Below, piece after piece: positions 17,685 to 25,960 of a stretch of DNA of 64,000 bases (position 1 is the first letter of the stretch; the number at the start of each line of letters is the position of its first letter). A model generated the notes under the pieces. The model saw only the letters and a program-made list of their open reading frames with translations, had not been told where the DNA came from and did no database searches. The stretch lies in the NCBI GenBank assembly GCA_963742925.1, contig CAVUNV010000016.1, positions 147,895-211,894 of the forward strand, given 5' to 3'. Both the position numbers and the translations under genes were made by a program. The DNA comes from PALSA-612 sp963742925 (lineage in GTDB: Bacteria > Actinomycetota > Thermoleophilia > Gaiellales > Gaiellaceae).

Positions 17685-18779
17685 GTGGGGGTGATCTCGT
17701 TCGCGCGCGGTGTTCCGGCGCCCGAATGCCTGCCGGTCGCCGAGCTGGCCGATTGCGCCCGGAGCGCCCTCGAGCGCGACGGCGAGACGATCCTCAACTA
17801 CGGGCCGGTCGGCGGCTACGGGCCGCTCCGCGAGTGGATCGCCGAGCGCCACGGTGTCGAGCCCGGCCGCGTGCTGATCACGAACGGATCGCTGCAAGGG
17901 CTCAACCTCGTGCTCGAGTACTTCGCCGCCCGCGGGCGCATCCTCGTCGAGGCACCGACCTACGACCGGCCGCTCAGGATCGCGGCACGGCTCGACGCCC
18001 CTGTGCGCACGATCCCGCAGGACGAGGACGGCCTCGACGTGGAGGCGCTCGAGCAGGAGCTGCGCCGCGACGCGTCACCGGCCTTCCTGTACGCGCTCCC
18101 GACCTTCCAGAACCCGAGCGGGCGCACGCTGCCCCTCGAGCGGCGTCGCCGGCTCGTCGAGCTGGCGCGCGAGCACGCCCTGACGGTGCTCGAGGACGAC
18201 CCCTACGGCCGTGTCCGGTTCGACGGCGAGGCGCTGCCGACGTTGTTCGAGCTCGAGGGCGGCGAGAACGTCCTCTACTCGTCCTCGTTCTCGAAGATCG
18301 TCGCCCCCGGGGCGCGGGTCGGCTACTTCGTGCTCCCGTCGGAGGTTGCGGCGGCGCTCGAGGCGGTCGCGACCAACGTCTATCTGACGCCGGTGCTCGT
18401 CGGCCAGGCGACCGTGTACGAGTTCATCCGGCGCGGCAGCCTCGACCCGAACATCGAGCGCGTCTCCGGGCTCCTGAAGGCACGTCGCGACGCGATGCTC
18501 GACGCGCTCGGCGCGGAGGTCCCCGAGGCCCGCTCCAGCCGGCCGGAAGGCGGCTACTTCCTCTGGCTCGACCTTCCCGGCTCGGTCGACGCGGGCGATC
18601 TGCTCGTGCGCGCCGAGCAGGCCGGCGTCACGTTCGTGCGCGGCTCGGACTTCTTCCCCGCCGACAGCGGCGAGGGCCGTAGCGCCGCCCGGCTCGCCTT
18701 CAGCTACGTCTCGCCCGACGAGATCCGCGAGGGCGTGTCACGCCTTGCGGCGCTTCTTGTTCCGGCGGTGTCGGTTTAG
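17685..18779 (+). CDS. PLP-dependent aminotransferase, class I/II (LysN/MocR-domain type)
   Basis: A fold-type I aminotransferase similar to 2-aminoadipate aminotransferases. It opens VISFARGVPAPECLPV, then LNYGPVGGYGPLREWI, ITNGSLQGLNLVLEYF, YALPTFQNPSGRTL and DDPYGRVRF. The PLP lysine is in YSSSFSKIVAPGARVGY. 364 aa from GTG 17685, 391 aa from GTG 17604. No helix-turn-helix domain is attached, so it is an enzyme and not a MocR regulator. Likely substrates are aromatic amino acids or 2-aminoadipate; this is not decidable here. Its 3' end overlaps the convergent LapA gene by 42 nt. Confidence 0.9.
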   Translation: MGVISFARGVPAPECLPVAELADCARSALERDGETILNYGPVGGYGPLREWIAERHGVEPGRVLITNGSLQGLNLVLEYFAARGRILVEAPTYDRPLRIAARLDAPVRTIPQDEDGLDVEALEQELRRDASPAFLYALPTFQNPSGRTLPLERRRRLVELAREHALTVLEDDPYGRVRFDGEALPTLFELEGGENVLYSSSFSKIVAPGARVGYFVLPSEVAAALEAVATNVYLTPVLVGQATVYEFIRRGSLDPNIERVSGLLKARRDAMLDALGAEVPEARSSRPEGGYFLWLDLPGSVDAGDLLVRAEQAGVTFVRGSDFFPADSGEGRSAARLAFSYVSPDEIREGVSRLAALLVPAVSV

Positions 18780-19142
18780 CTGCGAGAACAACCAGCCGCC
18801 GACGAGGCCGACGGCGAGTAGCAGCAGGATCGTCCAGATCAGCGAGACCCGGCTGGTGGCGAAGACGAAGTCGACCGAGATCGTCCTGTCGTTGTCGAGG
18901 ATGAAGGCGATCGCGTAGCCGCCGACGAAGAGGAGCCCCACCACCTTGGCGTAGAACTTGAGCCGGTGGGCCGCGCTCGGCTCAGGCGGCGGCGCGGGCT
19001 CCTGGGCGGGCTCTGACGCCGGGGTGGTGGGCGGTGGCTCTGCCGGCGCGGATGCGGCCGGCGGGGGCGCCGTGGGCTCGGGCACTGCCGGCACGGGCAC
19101 TGCCGGCGGGGCCTGGGCCGGCTGGTGCTCGTCGCCGTCCAT
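18738..19142 (-). CDS. LapA-domain (DUF1049) membrane protein with Pro/Ala-rich N-terminus
   Basis: 134 aa. The first 55 residues are a Pro/Ala/Glu-rich cytoplasmic arm. Two membrane segments of the lipopolysaccharide assembly protein A (LapA) domain follow, with the conserved loop NDRTISVDFVFATSRVSLIW between them, and the protein ends in a basic RHRRNKKRRKA tail. In actinobacteria, which lack LPS, the role of this domain is unknown. It overlaps the aminotransferase gene end-to-end. Confidence 0.85.
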   Translation of the reverse strand: MDGDEHQPAQAPPAVPVPAVPEPTAPPPAASAPAEPPPTTPASEPAQEPAPPPEPSAAHRLKFYAKVVGLLFVGGYAIAFILDNDRTISVDFVFATSRVSLIWTILLLLAVGLVGGWLFSQLNRHRRNKKRRKA

Positions 19143-19151
19143 CGCGCCGCG

Positions 19152-19355
19152 TTACGCAGCCTGGTGCTGGGGGAGGAATCGCACCGGGACGACGGGGTCG
19201 AATGCACGTGGCACGAGCGGCGCCTGCCGGGGTGCCGCCAGCACGCCGTGCTCCTGGAGGCGGAAGGTGGGGCAGGGAGCATCGAGCTGGAGAGCGCAGA
19301 GTGTCATCTGATGGAAATAGCAGTCATTGCAAGTCAGTTTAGTCCGTTTGCTCAT
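19152..19355 (-). CDS. Small Cys-rich protein (67 aa), putative metal-binding
   Basis: Reads from ATG 19355: MSKRTKLTCNDCYFHQMTLC, then CALQLDAPCPTFR. The four cysteines (CxxC, then Cys 8 and 16 residues on) plus His are typical of a small zinc or iron-sulfur binding knuckle. The C-terminal half is Pro/Arg-rich without cysteine. It lies between the LapA and PDZ protease genes on the same strand. Real small gene likely; function unknown. Confidence 0.6.
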   Translation of the reverse strand: MSKRTKLTCNDCYFHQMTLCALQLDAPCPTFRLQEHGVLAAPRQAPLVPRAFDPVVPVRFLPQHQAA

Positions 19356-19492
19356 TGTCGCTTTCGCTCGGGTTGCCTGGCCGCTGGAAACACGGCTCGA
19401 TCTTAGGGCGCGACCGGCGCGATGCAAGGGTCGGGAAAACGAAAAAGTCGCTCGTTGCGGGCACTTCATCCTGCCCGGAAACCGCCGTGTAA

Positions 19493-20518
19493 TCAGCGTT
19501 TCGGCGGCAGTGTTGCCAGCGCGTGCAACGCCTGTCGAAAAGTCTCCACAGGGATGACCCGGACGCGCCCGGCGTACCTTCTCGCGGCGTTGGCGTTATC
19601 CCCAGCCGGCGCGAGCAGGATGTCAACACCCGCCCGCCTGGCTCCGATGGTCTTCTGCTTGATGCCGCCGATCGGACCCACCGTGCCGTCGAGGAACATC
19701 TCGCCGGTCGCCGCGACCTTGTAGCCGCGGGTGACGTTCCTGCCGAGCTTCTGCATCACCTCGAGGGCGAACGCGAGGCCCGCCGAGGGGCCGCCGATGC
19801 TGCCCGTGTCGATCGTGACCGGAAACGGCAGCTTGATGTGCGCAGCCTGCTCGAGCAGGACGCCGACGAGAGGGCGCGAGTGATCGCTCGGGTCGGCGAT
19901 CGTCTTCAGCGAGACGGTGCGGAGGCTCGACCGGTTGCGCACGCCGAGGCTGACGACCTCGCCGGGATGCCGCAGCCGCAGGAGCTTGCGCGCCTGGTCC
20001 GTCGTCCCGACGCGGTGGCCGTCGACGGACACGATCACGTCGCCCGGGGCGAGCTTGCCCTCCGCAGGCGTTCCCGGACCGATGGCGACGATCAGCGCCC
20101 CACTGTCCGAGACGGCGACCTTGTAGCCGAGCTGTCTCAGCGCAACCGCTGCCGCGATCTGTTGCGACGTGGCCATCTCCTGCTGCTCGAACTGCTGGTT
20201 CTGCGACTCGCTGACGCCGGGGGCCTGGACGTCCGAGGCGGGAACGAAGGAGGAGCTGTCCGGTGCGAGGCCGTGGAAGAGGGCCTCGAGCTGTGTGGCG
20301 GGCCGCTCCTTGACGTCGAGGAAGTAGATTCCGCCTCCGCCGCGGGCCGGCTTCTCGCCCTTGACCGTCACGACGGCCGCGGCCGGATGAGGCGTGTCGG
20401 GGATCAGCAGGTACTGGTCGGACGGGACGATCCAGAGGACGAACAGCGCGACGGCGACCGAGAGGAGGGCCGCGCCGGCCAGGCCCACGACGACTCGGCG
20501 GGTGGGCTTCCTGGTCAG
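19493..20518 (-). CDS. PDZ domain-containing S16 (Lon-type) serine protease, YlbL-like
   Basis: A membrane-anchored protease of 341 aa: one N-terminal transmembrane helix, a PDZ domain (LAPGDVIVSVDGHRV) and a C-terminal Lon-type domain. The catalytic Ser is in GSIGGPSAGLAFAL and the Lys in VGPIGGIKQKT. The best-placed initiation codon is CTG at 20518, overlapping the SDR stop as CTGA; it gives MTRKPTRR before the helix. The nearest GTG (11 codons later) would delete the positive charges that normally precede the anchor. Actinobacterial homologues are widespread and poorly characterised. Confidence 0.9.
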   Translation of the reverse strand: MTRKPTRRVVVGLAGAALLSVAVALFVLWIVPSDQYLLIPDTPHPAAAVVTVKGEKPARGGGGIYFLDVKERPATQLEALFHGLAPDSSSFVPASDVQAPGVSESQNQQFEQQEMATSQQIAAAVALRQLGYKVAVSDSGALIVAIGPGTPAEGKLAPGDVIVSVDGHRVGTTDQARKLLRLRHPGEVVSLGVRNRSSLRTVSLKTIADPSDHSRPLVGVLLEQAAHIKLPFPVTIDTGSIGGPSAGLAFALEVMQKLGRNVTRGYKVAATGEMFLDGTVGPIGGIKQKTIGARRAGVDILLAPAGDNANAARRYAGRVRVIPVETFRQALHALATLPPKR

Positions 20519-21276
20519 AGGAGTGAGCGGGTCAGGCCGCCGTCGACAGGAATGACCGTGCCCGTGACGTAGCTCGCCTGGTCGGACGCGAGGAAGCAGA
20601 CGACGCGGGCGATCTCGGCGGGCGTGCCGAAGCGGCGGAGCGGGATCTGAGCCTGGTCGTGCTCGCGGGATCGGCCGCCTGCCGCGTAGAGCTCGGCGAG
20701 CCGGTCGGTGTCGATCCGCCCGGGGGCGATGGTGTTGACCGTGATGCCCTTCGGGCCGACCTCGCGGGCGAGGGTCTTCGCCCATCCGACCACTCCCGGC
20801 CGGACCGCGTTCGAGAGCGCCAGCCCGTCGATCGGCTCGCGGACCGAGCTCGACTCGACGTTGACGACTCGCCCGCGACCTGAGCGCTCGAGGTGGGGAA
20901 GGCAGAGGTTCGTGAGCCGGACGACCGGCAGCAGCAGAAGCTCGACGGCGCTCTCGACCGCGGCGGCGTCGACGCCGGCGGCCGGGCCGGGCGGCGGGCC
21001 GCCGCCGTTGTTGACCAGGACGTCCACGCCTCCGAACGCCGTGACCGTCCGCTCGACCATCCGGTCGAGATCGGCCGGCACCGTCAGGTCGCCGCGGACG
21101 GCGAGCGCACCGAGCCGCTCGGCCTCACGCTCGAGCAGGTCGCGGCGGCGGGCGAACATCGCGACGTTGGCGCCCTCCTCGACCAGCGCCTCTGCGATCG
21201 CGAGCCCCATCCCGGAGGAGGCCCCGCAGACGATCGCCGTCCGGCCCTCGAGCCCGAGGTTCACCGGAAATCGCAC
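20515..21276 (-). CDS. SDR-family oxidoreductase lacking the canonical Tyr-Lys pair
   Basis: A Rossmann-fold short-chain dehydrogenase, 253 aa. Cofactor motif CGASSGMGLAIAEAL, NNGGGPPPG (NNAG-like), active-site Ser in VVNVESSSV, and the C-terminal GTVIPVDGGL are visible. Where YxxxK is expected the sequence reads LALSNAVRPGVVG, so the catalytic Tyr and Lys are missing, as in the BKR_like_SDR_like subgroup. It may bind NAD(P) with altered chemistry. GTG 21276 gives the standard N-terminus; GTG 21306 is 10 nt after a TACGAT and would suit a leaderless message. Coupled by CTGA to the PDZ protease. Confidence 0.87.
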   Translation of the reverse strand: MRFPVNLGLEGRTAIVCGASSGMGLAIAEALVEEGANVAMFARRRDLLEREAERLGALAVRGDLTVPADLDRMVERTVTAFGGVDVLVNNGGGPPPGPAAGVDAAAVESAVELLLLPVVRLTNLCLPHLERSGRGRVVNVESSSVREPIDGLALSNAVRPGVVGWAKTLAREVGPKGITVNTIAPGRIDTDRLAELYAAGGRSREHDQAQIPLRRFGTPAEIARVVCFLASDQASYVTGTVIPVDGGLTRSLL

Positions 21277-21331
21277 CTTTGCGTCCGGGGCACCCCAGCC
21301 CACCACCCACGTTCGATCGTAACCCGAAATT

Positions 21332-21347
21332 TCACACAGGTGTGTGA
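21332..21347. promoter_or_regulatory. Operator-like inverted repeat upstream of the SDR-protease operon
   Basis: TCACACA-GG-TGTGTGA, a perfect 7-bp inverted repeat with a 2-nt centre. It lies about 10 nt upstream of a minus-strand TACGAT (21317-21322) that could be the -10 of the SDR gene, so the site would cover the -35 area. An extra TGTGTGA half-site is at 21363-21369. A dimeric regulator of unknown family is the inference. Confidence 0.5.
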
Positions 21348-21402
21348 CCCGGGTGTGCCGATTGTGTGACGAGTCGATCAACAGACTCGGCCGGTCCGGT
21401 GG

Positions 21403-22329
21403 CTAGGCGAGTGAGAGGACGCCGACGACCTCGCGCACGGCTTCGGCCGACGCCGCGAGGGCCGACTGCTCGACGTCCGTGAGCTCGAGCTGGACGATCT
21501 CCTCGACCCCTGCCGAGCCGAGCTTGACGGGTACGCCCATGTACAGGCCGTCGATGCCGTACTCGCCCTCGAGCAGCGCCGTGCACGGGAGCACGCGCTT
21601 CTGGTCGAGCAGGATCGAGTCGACCATCTGTGCGACGGCTGCGCCGGGCGCGTACCAGGCGGACGTGCCGAGCAGGTTCACGACCTCGCCGCCGCCCTTG
21701 CGCGTCCGCTCCACCATGGCCTCGATGCGGTCGGCGGAGACGAGCTGCGCGAGCGGCACGCCGCCCACGGTCGTCGCGGAGACGACGGGCACCATCTGGT
21801 CGCCGTGTCCACCGAGCACGACCGCCTGCACGTCCTTGGCGGACGCGCCGGTCTCCCAGGCGATGAAGGCGCGGAAGCGGGCCGTGTCGAGGATGCCGGC
21901 CATGCCGAACACGCGCTCCTTGGGGAACCCGGAGGCGTGCTTGGCGACGTGGCACATCGCGTCGAGCGGGTTGGTGACGACGACGAGGATCGCGTCCGGC
22001 GACCCGGCGATCGCCGCCCGCGTCACGGCGCCGACGATGTTCTCGTTCGTCGTCACGAGATCGTCTCGGCTCATCCCCGGCGAGCGCGGCTTGCCCGACG
22101 TGACGACGATCAGGTCCGATCCGGCCGTGTCCTCGTAGCCGTTCGTGCCGACGATCGCCGGCTCGTAGCCGAGCACGGGTGCGGCTTCGTTGAGGTCGAG
22201 CGCCTTGCCCTGCGGGAGGTTCTCGATGATGTCGACGAGCACGACGTCGGCGTAGTCGCGGCGCGCGACCTCCTGGGCCGCGGTCGTGCCGACGTTGCCC
22301 GCTCCGATGACGGTGACCTTCTTGCGCAT
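21403..22329 (-). CDS. mdh: Malate dehydrogenase
   Basis: NAD-dependent oxidation of malate to oxaloacetate, LDH-like MDH of 308 aa. NAD-binding VIGAGNVGTTAAQE with Asp at the end of beta-2 (VLVDI), substrate loop KPRSPGMSRDDL with its arginines, VVTNPLDAM, the second arginine in LDTARFR, and the catalytic His in VLGGHGDQMVP. It is directly downstream of icd with a 4-nt gap, one operon. Confidence 0.96.
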   Translation of the reverse strand: MRKKVTVIGAGNVGTTAAQEVARRDYADVVLVDIIENLPQGKALDLNEAAPVLGYEPAIVGTNGYEDTAGSDLIVVTSGKPRSPGMSRDDLVTTNENIVGAVTRAAIAGSPDAILVVVTNPLDAMCHVAKHASGFPKERVFGMAGILDTARFRAFIAWETGASAKDVQAVVLGGHGDQMVPVVSATTVGGVPLAQLVSADRIEAMVERTRKGGGEVVNLLGTSAWYAPGAAVAQMVDSILLDQKRVLPCTALLEGEYGIDGLYMGVPVKLGSAGVEEIVQLELTDVEQSALAASAEAVREVVGVLSLA

Positions 22330-22333
22330 CGCC

Positions 22334-23416
22334 TTAGGCTCCTAGCTTCTCGATGATTGCGTCGGCGACCTCGCTCGTGCCGACGGCTGTCGGGTCGTCG
22401 CGACTCGGCTTCATGTCGTAGGTGACGTGCTTGCCCTCCCGGATCACGTCGGCGACGGCCTTCTCGAGGCGCACCGCAGCGCCGGGCTCGCCCAGGTGCT
22501 CGAGCATCAGCTTCCCGGACAGGATCATCGCGATCGGGTTGACCCTGTTCAGGCCCTTGTACTTCGGGGCCGATCCGTGGGTCGCCTCGAACACGGCCGC
22601 GTCGGCGCCGATGTTCGCGCCGGGAGCGACGCCGAGCCCGCCGACCAGGCCGGCGGTCAGGTCGCTGATGATGTCGCCGTACAGGTTCGGGAGCACCAGC
22701 ACGTCGAACTCCTCCGGCCGCTGGACGAGCCCCATGCAGAGTGCGTCGACGAGGTTCTCGCGCGCCTCGATGTCCGGGTAGTCCGCGGCGACCTCGCGGA
22801 ACACGGACAGGAACAGGCCGTCCGTGTGCTTCATGATGTTCGCCTTCGTGATGCAGTGCACGGCTCTTCGCCCGTGTGTGCGTGCGTACTCGAAGCCGTA
22901 ACGGGCGATCCGCTCGGAGCCCTCGGGGCTGATCGGCTTGATCGAAAGCCCCGACGACTCGGCGATGTGCTTCGGCTGCAACCCGTTCAGCGTCTCGATG
23001 ACGCGGTGGGCGTCGTCGCTTCCGGACGTGAACTCGATGCCTGCGTAGAGGTCCTCGGTGTTCTCGCGCACGATCACGACGTCGACGCCCTCGTAGCGGG
23101 AGCGCACGCCGGGATACGTCTTGCAGGGGCGCAGGCAGGCGTACAGGCCGAGCTCGTGCCGGAGCGCGACGTTGACCGAGCGGAAGCCCGTGCCGATCGG
23201 CGTCGTGATCGGCCCCTTCAGCGCCACCTTGTTCGCGCGGATCGAGTCGAGCGTCTCGTCGGGAAGCGGGGTGCCGGCCGTGTCCATCACGTCGACGCCG
23301 GCCTCCTGAACGTCCCACTCGAACTCCGGGCCCGTTGCTTCGAGAACGCGGCGGGTCGCCTCGGTCAGCTCCGGGCCGGTCCCGTCGCCGGGAACGAGGG
23401 TGACGCGGTGGGCCAT
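22334..23416 (-). CDS. icd: Isocitrate dehydrogenase (NAD-type, IDH/IMDH family)
   Basis: Oxidative decarboxylation of isocitrate, 360 aa. Motifs are VTLVPGDGTGPE, ALKGPITTPIGTGFRSVNV (substrate Ser and Asn), the YACLRPCKTYPGVRS arginines, DVVIVRENTEDLYAG, the catalytic Lys in ITKANIMKHTDGLF, and metal-binding LYGDIISDLTAGLVG. The SVNVALR loop and its place beside mdh and gltA support isocitrate over isopropylmalate. The ATG lies 7 nt after TAGAGT. Confidence 0.92.
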   Translation of the reverse strand: MAHRVTLVPGDGTGPELTEATRRVLEATGPEFEWDVQEAGVDVMDTAGTPLPDETLDSIRANKVALKGPITTPIGTGFRSVNVALRHELGLYACLRPCKTYPGVRSRYEGVDVVIVRENTEDLYAGIEFTSGSDDAHRVIETLNGLQPKHIAESSGLSIKPISPEGSERIARYGFEYARTHGRRAVHCITKANIMKHTDGLFLSVFREVAADYPDIEARENLVDALCMGLVQRPEEFDVLVLPNLYGDIISDLTAGLVGGLGVAPGANIGADAAVFEATHGSAPKYKGLNRVNPIAMILSGKLMLEHLGEPGAAVRLEKAVADVIREGKHVTYDMKPSRDDPTAVGTSEVADAIIEKLGA

Positions 23417-23423
23417 CGCAACG

Positions 23424-23429
23424 ACTCTA
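23424..23429 (-). promoter_or_regulatory. Candidate -10 (TAGAGT) for leaderless icd-mdh
   Basis: TAGAGT on the minus strand ends 7 nt before the icd ATG at 23416, back-to-back with the gltA promoter. Confidence 0.55.
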
Positions 23430-23456
23430 CCCGCTCTCCATCGCGCAACCGTCCGG

Positions 23457-23462
23457 TAGATT
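23457..23462 (+). promoter_or_regulatory. Candidate -10 (TAGATT) for gltA
   Basis: TAGATT ends 10 nt before the gltA ATG. The two divergent promoters share a 56-nt gap. Confidence 0.5.
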
Positions 23463-23472
23463 CCGTCGCGGA

Positions 23473-24558
23473 ATGAGTGATTTCAAGCCGGGGCTCGAAG
23501 GCATCGTCGCGGTCGAAACCGAGATCGCCGAGCCCGATCGCGAGGGCGGCCAGCTTCGGTATCGCGGCATCGACATCGTCGAGCTCGTCGGCCACTACCC
23601 GTACGAGCGCGTCTGGGGCCTTCTCGTCGACAACGATCTCGACTCGGCAATGCCCGAGCCGGAGCCGTACGAGCCGGCGCGGCTGACCGGGAACGCGCCG
23701 TCCGACCTCCAGGCCGAGACTGCCCGCTTCTCCGGGGTGTGGAACCTCGGCAAGCTGAACGAGATCTCGGACGAGCAGGCGCGCGAGGACCTCGGCCGGT
23801 TGTCGGCCCAGATGATGGGCATCGTCGCGCGCTCCGCCCGCGCCGCCGACGGGCACACCGACGAGGTTCCGGCGAGCGTCGTCGCGCAGGGGAAGACGGC
23901 GGCGGAGAGGTTCCTCCTCCAGTGGCACGGCGAGGCCGACCCGAAGGCCGTGAAGGCGATCGACACGTACTGGATCTGCACCGCCGAGCACGGGCTGAAC
24001 GCCTCGACCTTCGCTGCGCGCATCGTCGCCTCCACCGGAGCCGATTGCGGCGCAGCGCTGTCGGCGGCCGTCGGGGCGCTCTCCGGCCCGCTTCACGGCG
24101 GCGCGCCGGCGTACGTGAAGCCGATGCTCGAGGAGGTCGCGGCCACGGGCGACCCGGACAAGTGGGTCAAGGACACCCTCGACTCCGGCAAGCGGATCAT
24201 GGGCTTCGGGCATCGCATCTACCGCGCCGAGGATCCCCGCTCGCGGATCCTCAAGGAGACCGCGCGCGAGCTGGGCTCGCCTCAGATCGAGATCGCCGAG
24301 CGGCTCGAGGAGGCAGCGCTCGCCGAGCTCGAACGGCGCCATCCCGAGCGGCCGTTGAAGACGAACGTCGAGTACTACTCGGCCGTCGTGCTCGACATCG
24401 CCGAGATCCCGCCGCCGCTCGCGCCGGCGATGTTCGCGTGCTCGCGGGTCGCCGGCTGGTCGGCGCACATCCTCGAGCAGAAGCGCACCGGCCGGCTCTT
24501 CCGTCCCTCGGCCACGTACATCGGGCCGGCGGCGCGCAGCCTCGCCTCGGTCAGTTGA
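23473..24558 (+). CDS. gltA: Citrate synthase
   Basis: Condenses acetyl-CoA and oxaloacetate, 361 aa, the short Gram-positive type. Catalytic and substrate histidines are seen in TAEHGLNASTF, SGPLHGGAP and GFGHRIYRAEDP; the catalytic Asp is in AVVLDIAEIP. The N-terminus VAVETEIAEPD with LRYRGIDIVEL is standard. It is divergent from icd-mdh and coupled to the next gene by TTGA. Confidence 0.97.
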   Translation: MSDFKPGLEGIVAVETEIAEPDREGGQLRYRGIDIVELVGHYPYERVWGLLVDNDLDSAMPEPEPYEPARLTGNAPSDLQAETARFSGVWNLGKLNEISDEQAREDLGRLSAQMMGIVARSARAADGHTDEVPASVVAQGKTAAERFLLQWHGEADPKAVKAIDTYWICTAEHGLNASTFAARIVASTGADCGAALSAAVGALSGPLHGGAPAYVKPMLEEVAATGDPDKWVKDTLDSGKRIMGFGHRIYRAEDPRSRILKETARELGSPQIEIAERLEEAALAELERRHPERPLKTNVEYYSAVVLDIAEIPPPLAPAMFACSRVAGWSAHILEQKRTGRLFRPSATYIGPAARSLASVS

Positions 24559-25055
24559 CGCTCGCCGAGGCGGCCGCTCGGGCCGACGAGCTCGCCGAGG
24601 CGGGCTCCGAGCAGGAGCTGTCGCTGCTTCGGGCCGAGTGGAGCGACGAGATCGAGGCCGCCGCACGGAACGCCGACTACCGTGAGCGGGCGGTCGCCTA
24701 CCGCTCGATCGGCCAGTTCCGCTTCCGCCAGAAGACGGAGCTGCTCCGGCGCGGGCTCGAGGACGAGAGCCCGTCCTGCCGCGGCTCGGCGCTCGTCTCG
24801 ATCGAGCGGCTCTCGCGCGACAGCCCCGGTGTCGTCAACGCCGTGCGCCCGCTCCTGCACAAGCTGGCCGACGCCGACGGCAACCAGGCGGTCCGGAGGC
24901 TGGCGGTCGTCTGCCTGAAGAACGGCTCGCCCCAGCGCGAGACGATCGTCCTGCTCCAGGGGCTCGCGGCAGACGACGAGGCCGACCGCGAGCTGCGCGA
25001 CGTCGCGGCGAAGGTGGCCGCCCAGCTCAAGAAGAAGGCTGGCCCGAAGGGCTAG
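24555..25055 (+). CDS. HEAT-repeat-like alpha-helical protein (166 aa)
   Basis: Starts with TTG overlapping the gltA stop (TTGA). An all-helical, charged protein with repeated helix pairs such as YRERAVAYRSIGQF, SCRGSALVSIERLS and QAVRRLAVVCLKNGS, the pattern of short HEAT repeats. It ends in AAQLKKKAGPKG. It could be a scaffold; no enzymatic motif. Convergent with the recombinase gene, 4-nt overlap. Confidence 0.75.
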   Translation: MTLAEAAARADELAEAGSEQELSLLRAEWSDEIEAAARNADYRERAVAYRSIGQFRFRQKTELLRRGLEDESPSCRGSALVSIERLSRDSPGVVNAVRPLLHKLADADGNQAVRRLAVVCLKNGSPQRETIVLLQGLAADDEADRELRDVAAKVAAQLKKKAGPKG

Positions 25056-25960
25056 CTCGCCTCGTCGCCGCCCGGATGTCGTCGCGCGTGCGGGTGCGCG
25101 TCGAAGTAGGCCTCGCGGCGGCGCCGGTCGGTGACGTGCGTGTACAGCTCGGTCGTCGCCAGGTCGGCGTGCCCGAGCATCTCCTGGACGGAGCGCAGGT
25201 CGGCGCCTCCCTCGAGCAGATGCGTCGCGAACGAGTGGCGAAGGAGGTGCGGGTGGACGCGGCCCGGCTCGAGGCCCGCGCGCTCCGCGAGCTTGCGCAG
25301 GATCAGGAAGGCGCCGGCGCGCGTCAGCGGGCCGCCGCGTGAGTTGAGGAAGAGCTCGGGACGGTGCCGGCGGTCGAGGAACGGCCGCCCGCGGCTCAGG
25401 TAGCGGCGCAGCGCCTCCGCTGCACGCCGTCCGATCGGGACGACGCGCTCCTTGCCGCCCTTGCCCACGCAGCGGACGAGCCGCTCGTCGAGGTCGATCC
25501 CCGCTCGCTCGAGCCCGACCGCCTCGCTCACCCGTAGCCCGGCGCCGTAGAGCAGCTCCACGAGCGCGCCGTCCCGGAGGGCTCGCGGCGTGACGCCGTT
25601 CGCCGCCTCGATCAGGCGCTCGGCCTCGCTCGGCGAGAGCGTGCGCGGGAGCGTCCGGGTCCGCCTCGGCGAGGCGATCGCCGCGGCCGGATTGTCTTCG
25701 CGCGCTCCGACCAGCGTCTGATGGCGGAAGAACGAGCGCAGCGCGGCCAGCCTGCGCGCGAGCGTCGAGCCGGACCGCCCGGCCGTGCGGAGCTCGGCCA
25801 GGTAGCTCTCGATCTCCTCGGTCGTCGCGTCGCGAATCCCCCGCCCCAGCCGGCGCGCGAAGTCCTCGAGGTCGCGGCGGTAGCTCTCGACCGTCCGCGG
25901 GGCGAGCCGCGCACGGGAGACGGCCAGGAAGCTGTCGAGATCAGGATCGCGGATGGGCAC
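25052..25960 (-). CDS. Tyrosine recombinase, XerC/XerD family (second of two)
   Basis: 302 aa from GTG 25960. N-terminal SAM-like domain (SFLAVSRARLAPRTVESYRR) and catalytic domain with the full R-K-H-R-H-Y set: GAGLRVSEAVGL, GKGGKERVVPIG, HLLRHSFATHLL, LGHADLATTELYTHV. Length and motifs match XerD/XerC, which resolve chromosome dimers at dif. The start lies inside the 3' end of the first recombinase gene (about 20-nt overlap), so the two are translated together. Confidence 0.9.
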   Translation of the reverse strand: MPIRDPDLDSFLAVSRARLAPRTVESYRRDLEDFARRLGRGIRDATTEEIESYLAELRTAGRSGSTLARRLAALRSFFRHQTLVGAREDNPAAAIASPRRTRTLPRTLSPSEAERLIEAANGVTPRALRDGALVELLYGAGLRVSEAVGLERAGIDLDERLVRCVGKGGKERVVPIGRRAAEALRRYLSRGRPFLDRRHRPELFLNSRGGPLTRAGAFLILRKLAERAGLEPGRVHPHLLRHSFATHLLEGGADLRSVQEMLGHADLATTELYTHVTDRRRREAYFDAHPHARRHPGGDEAS

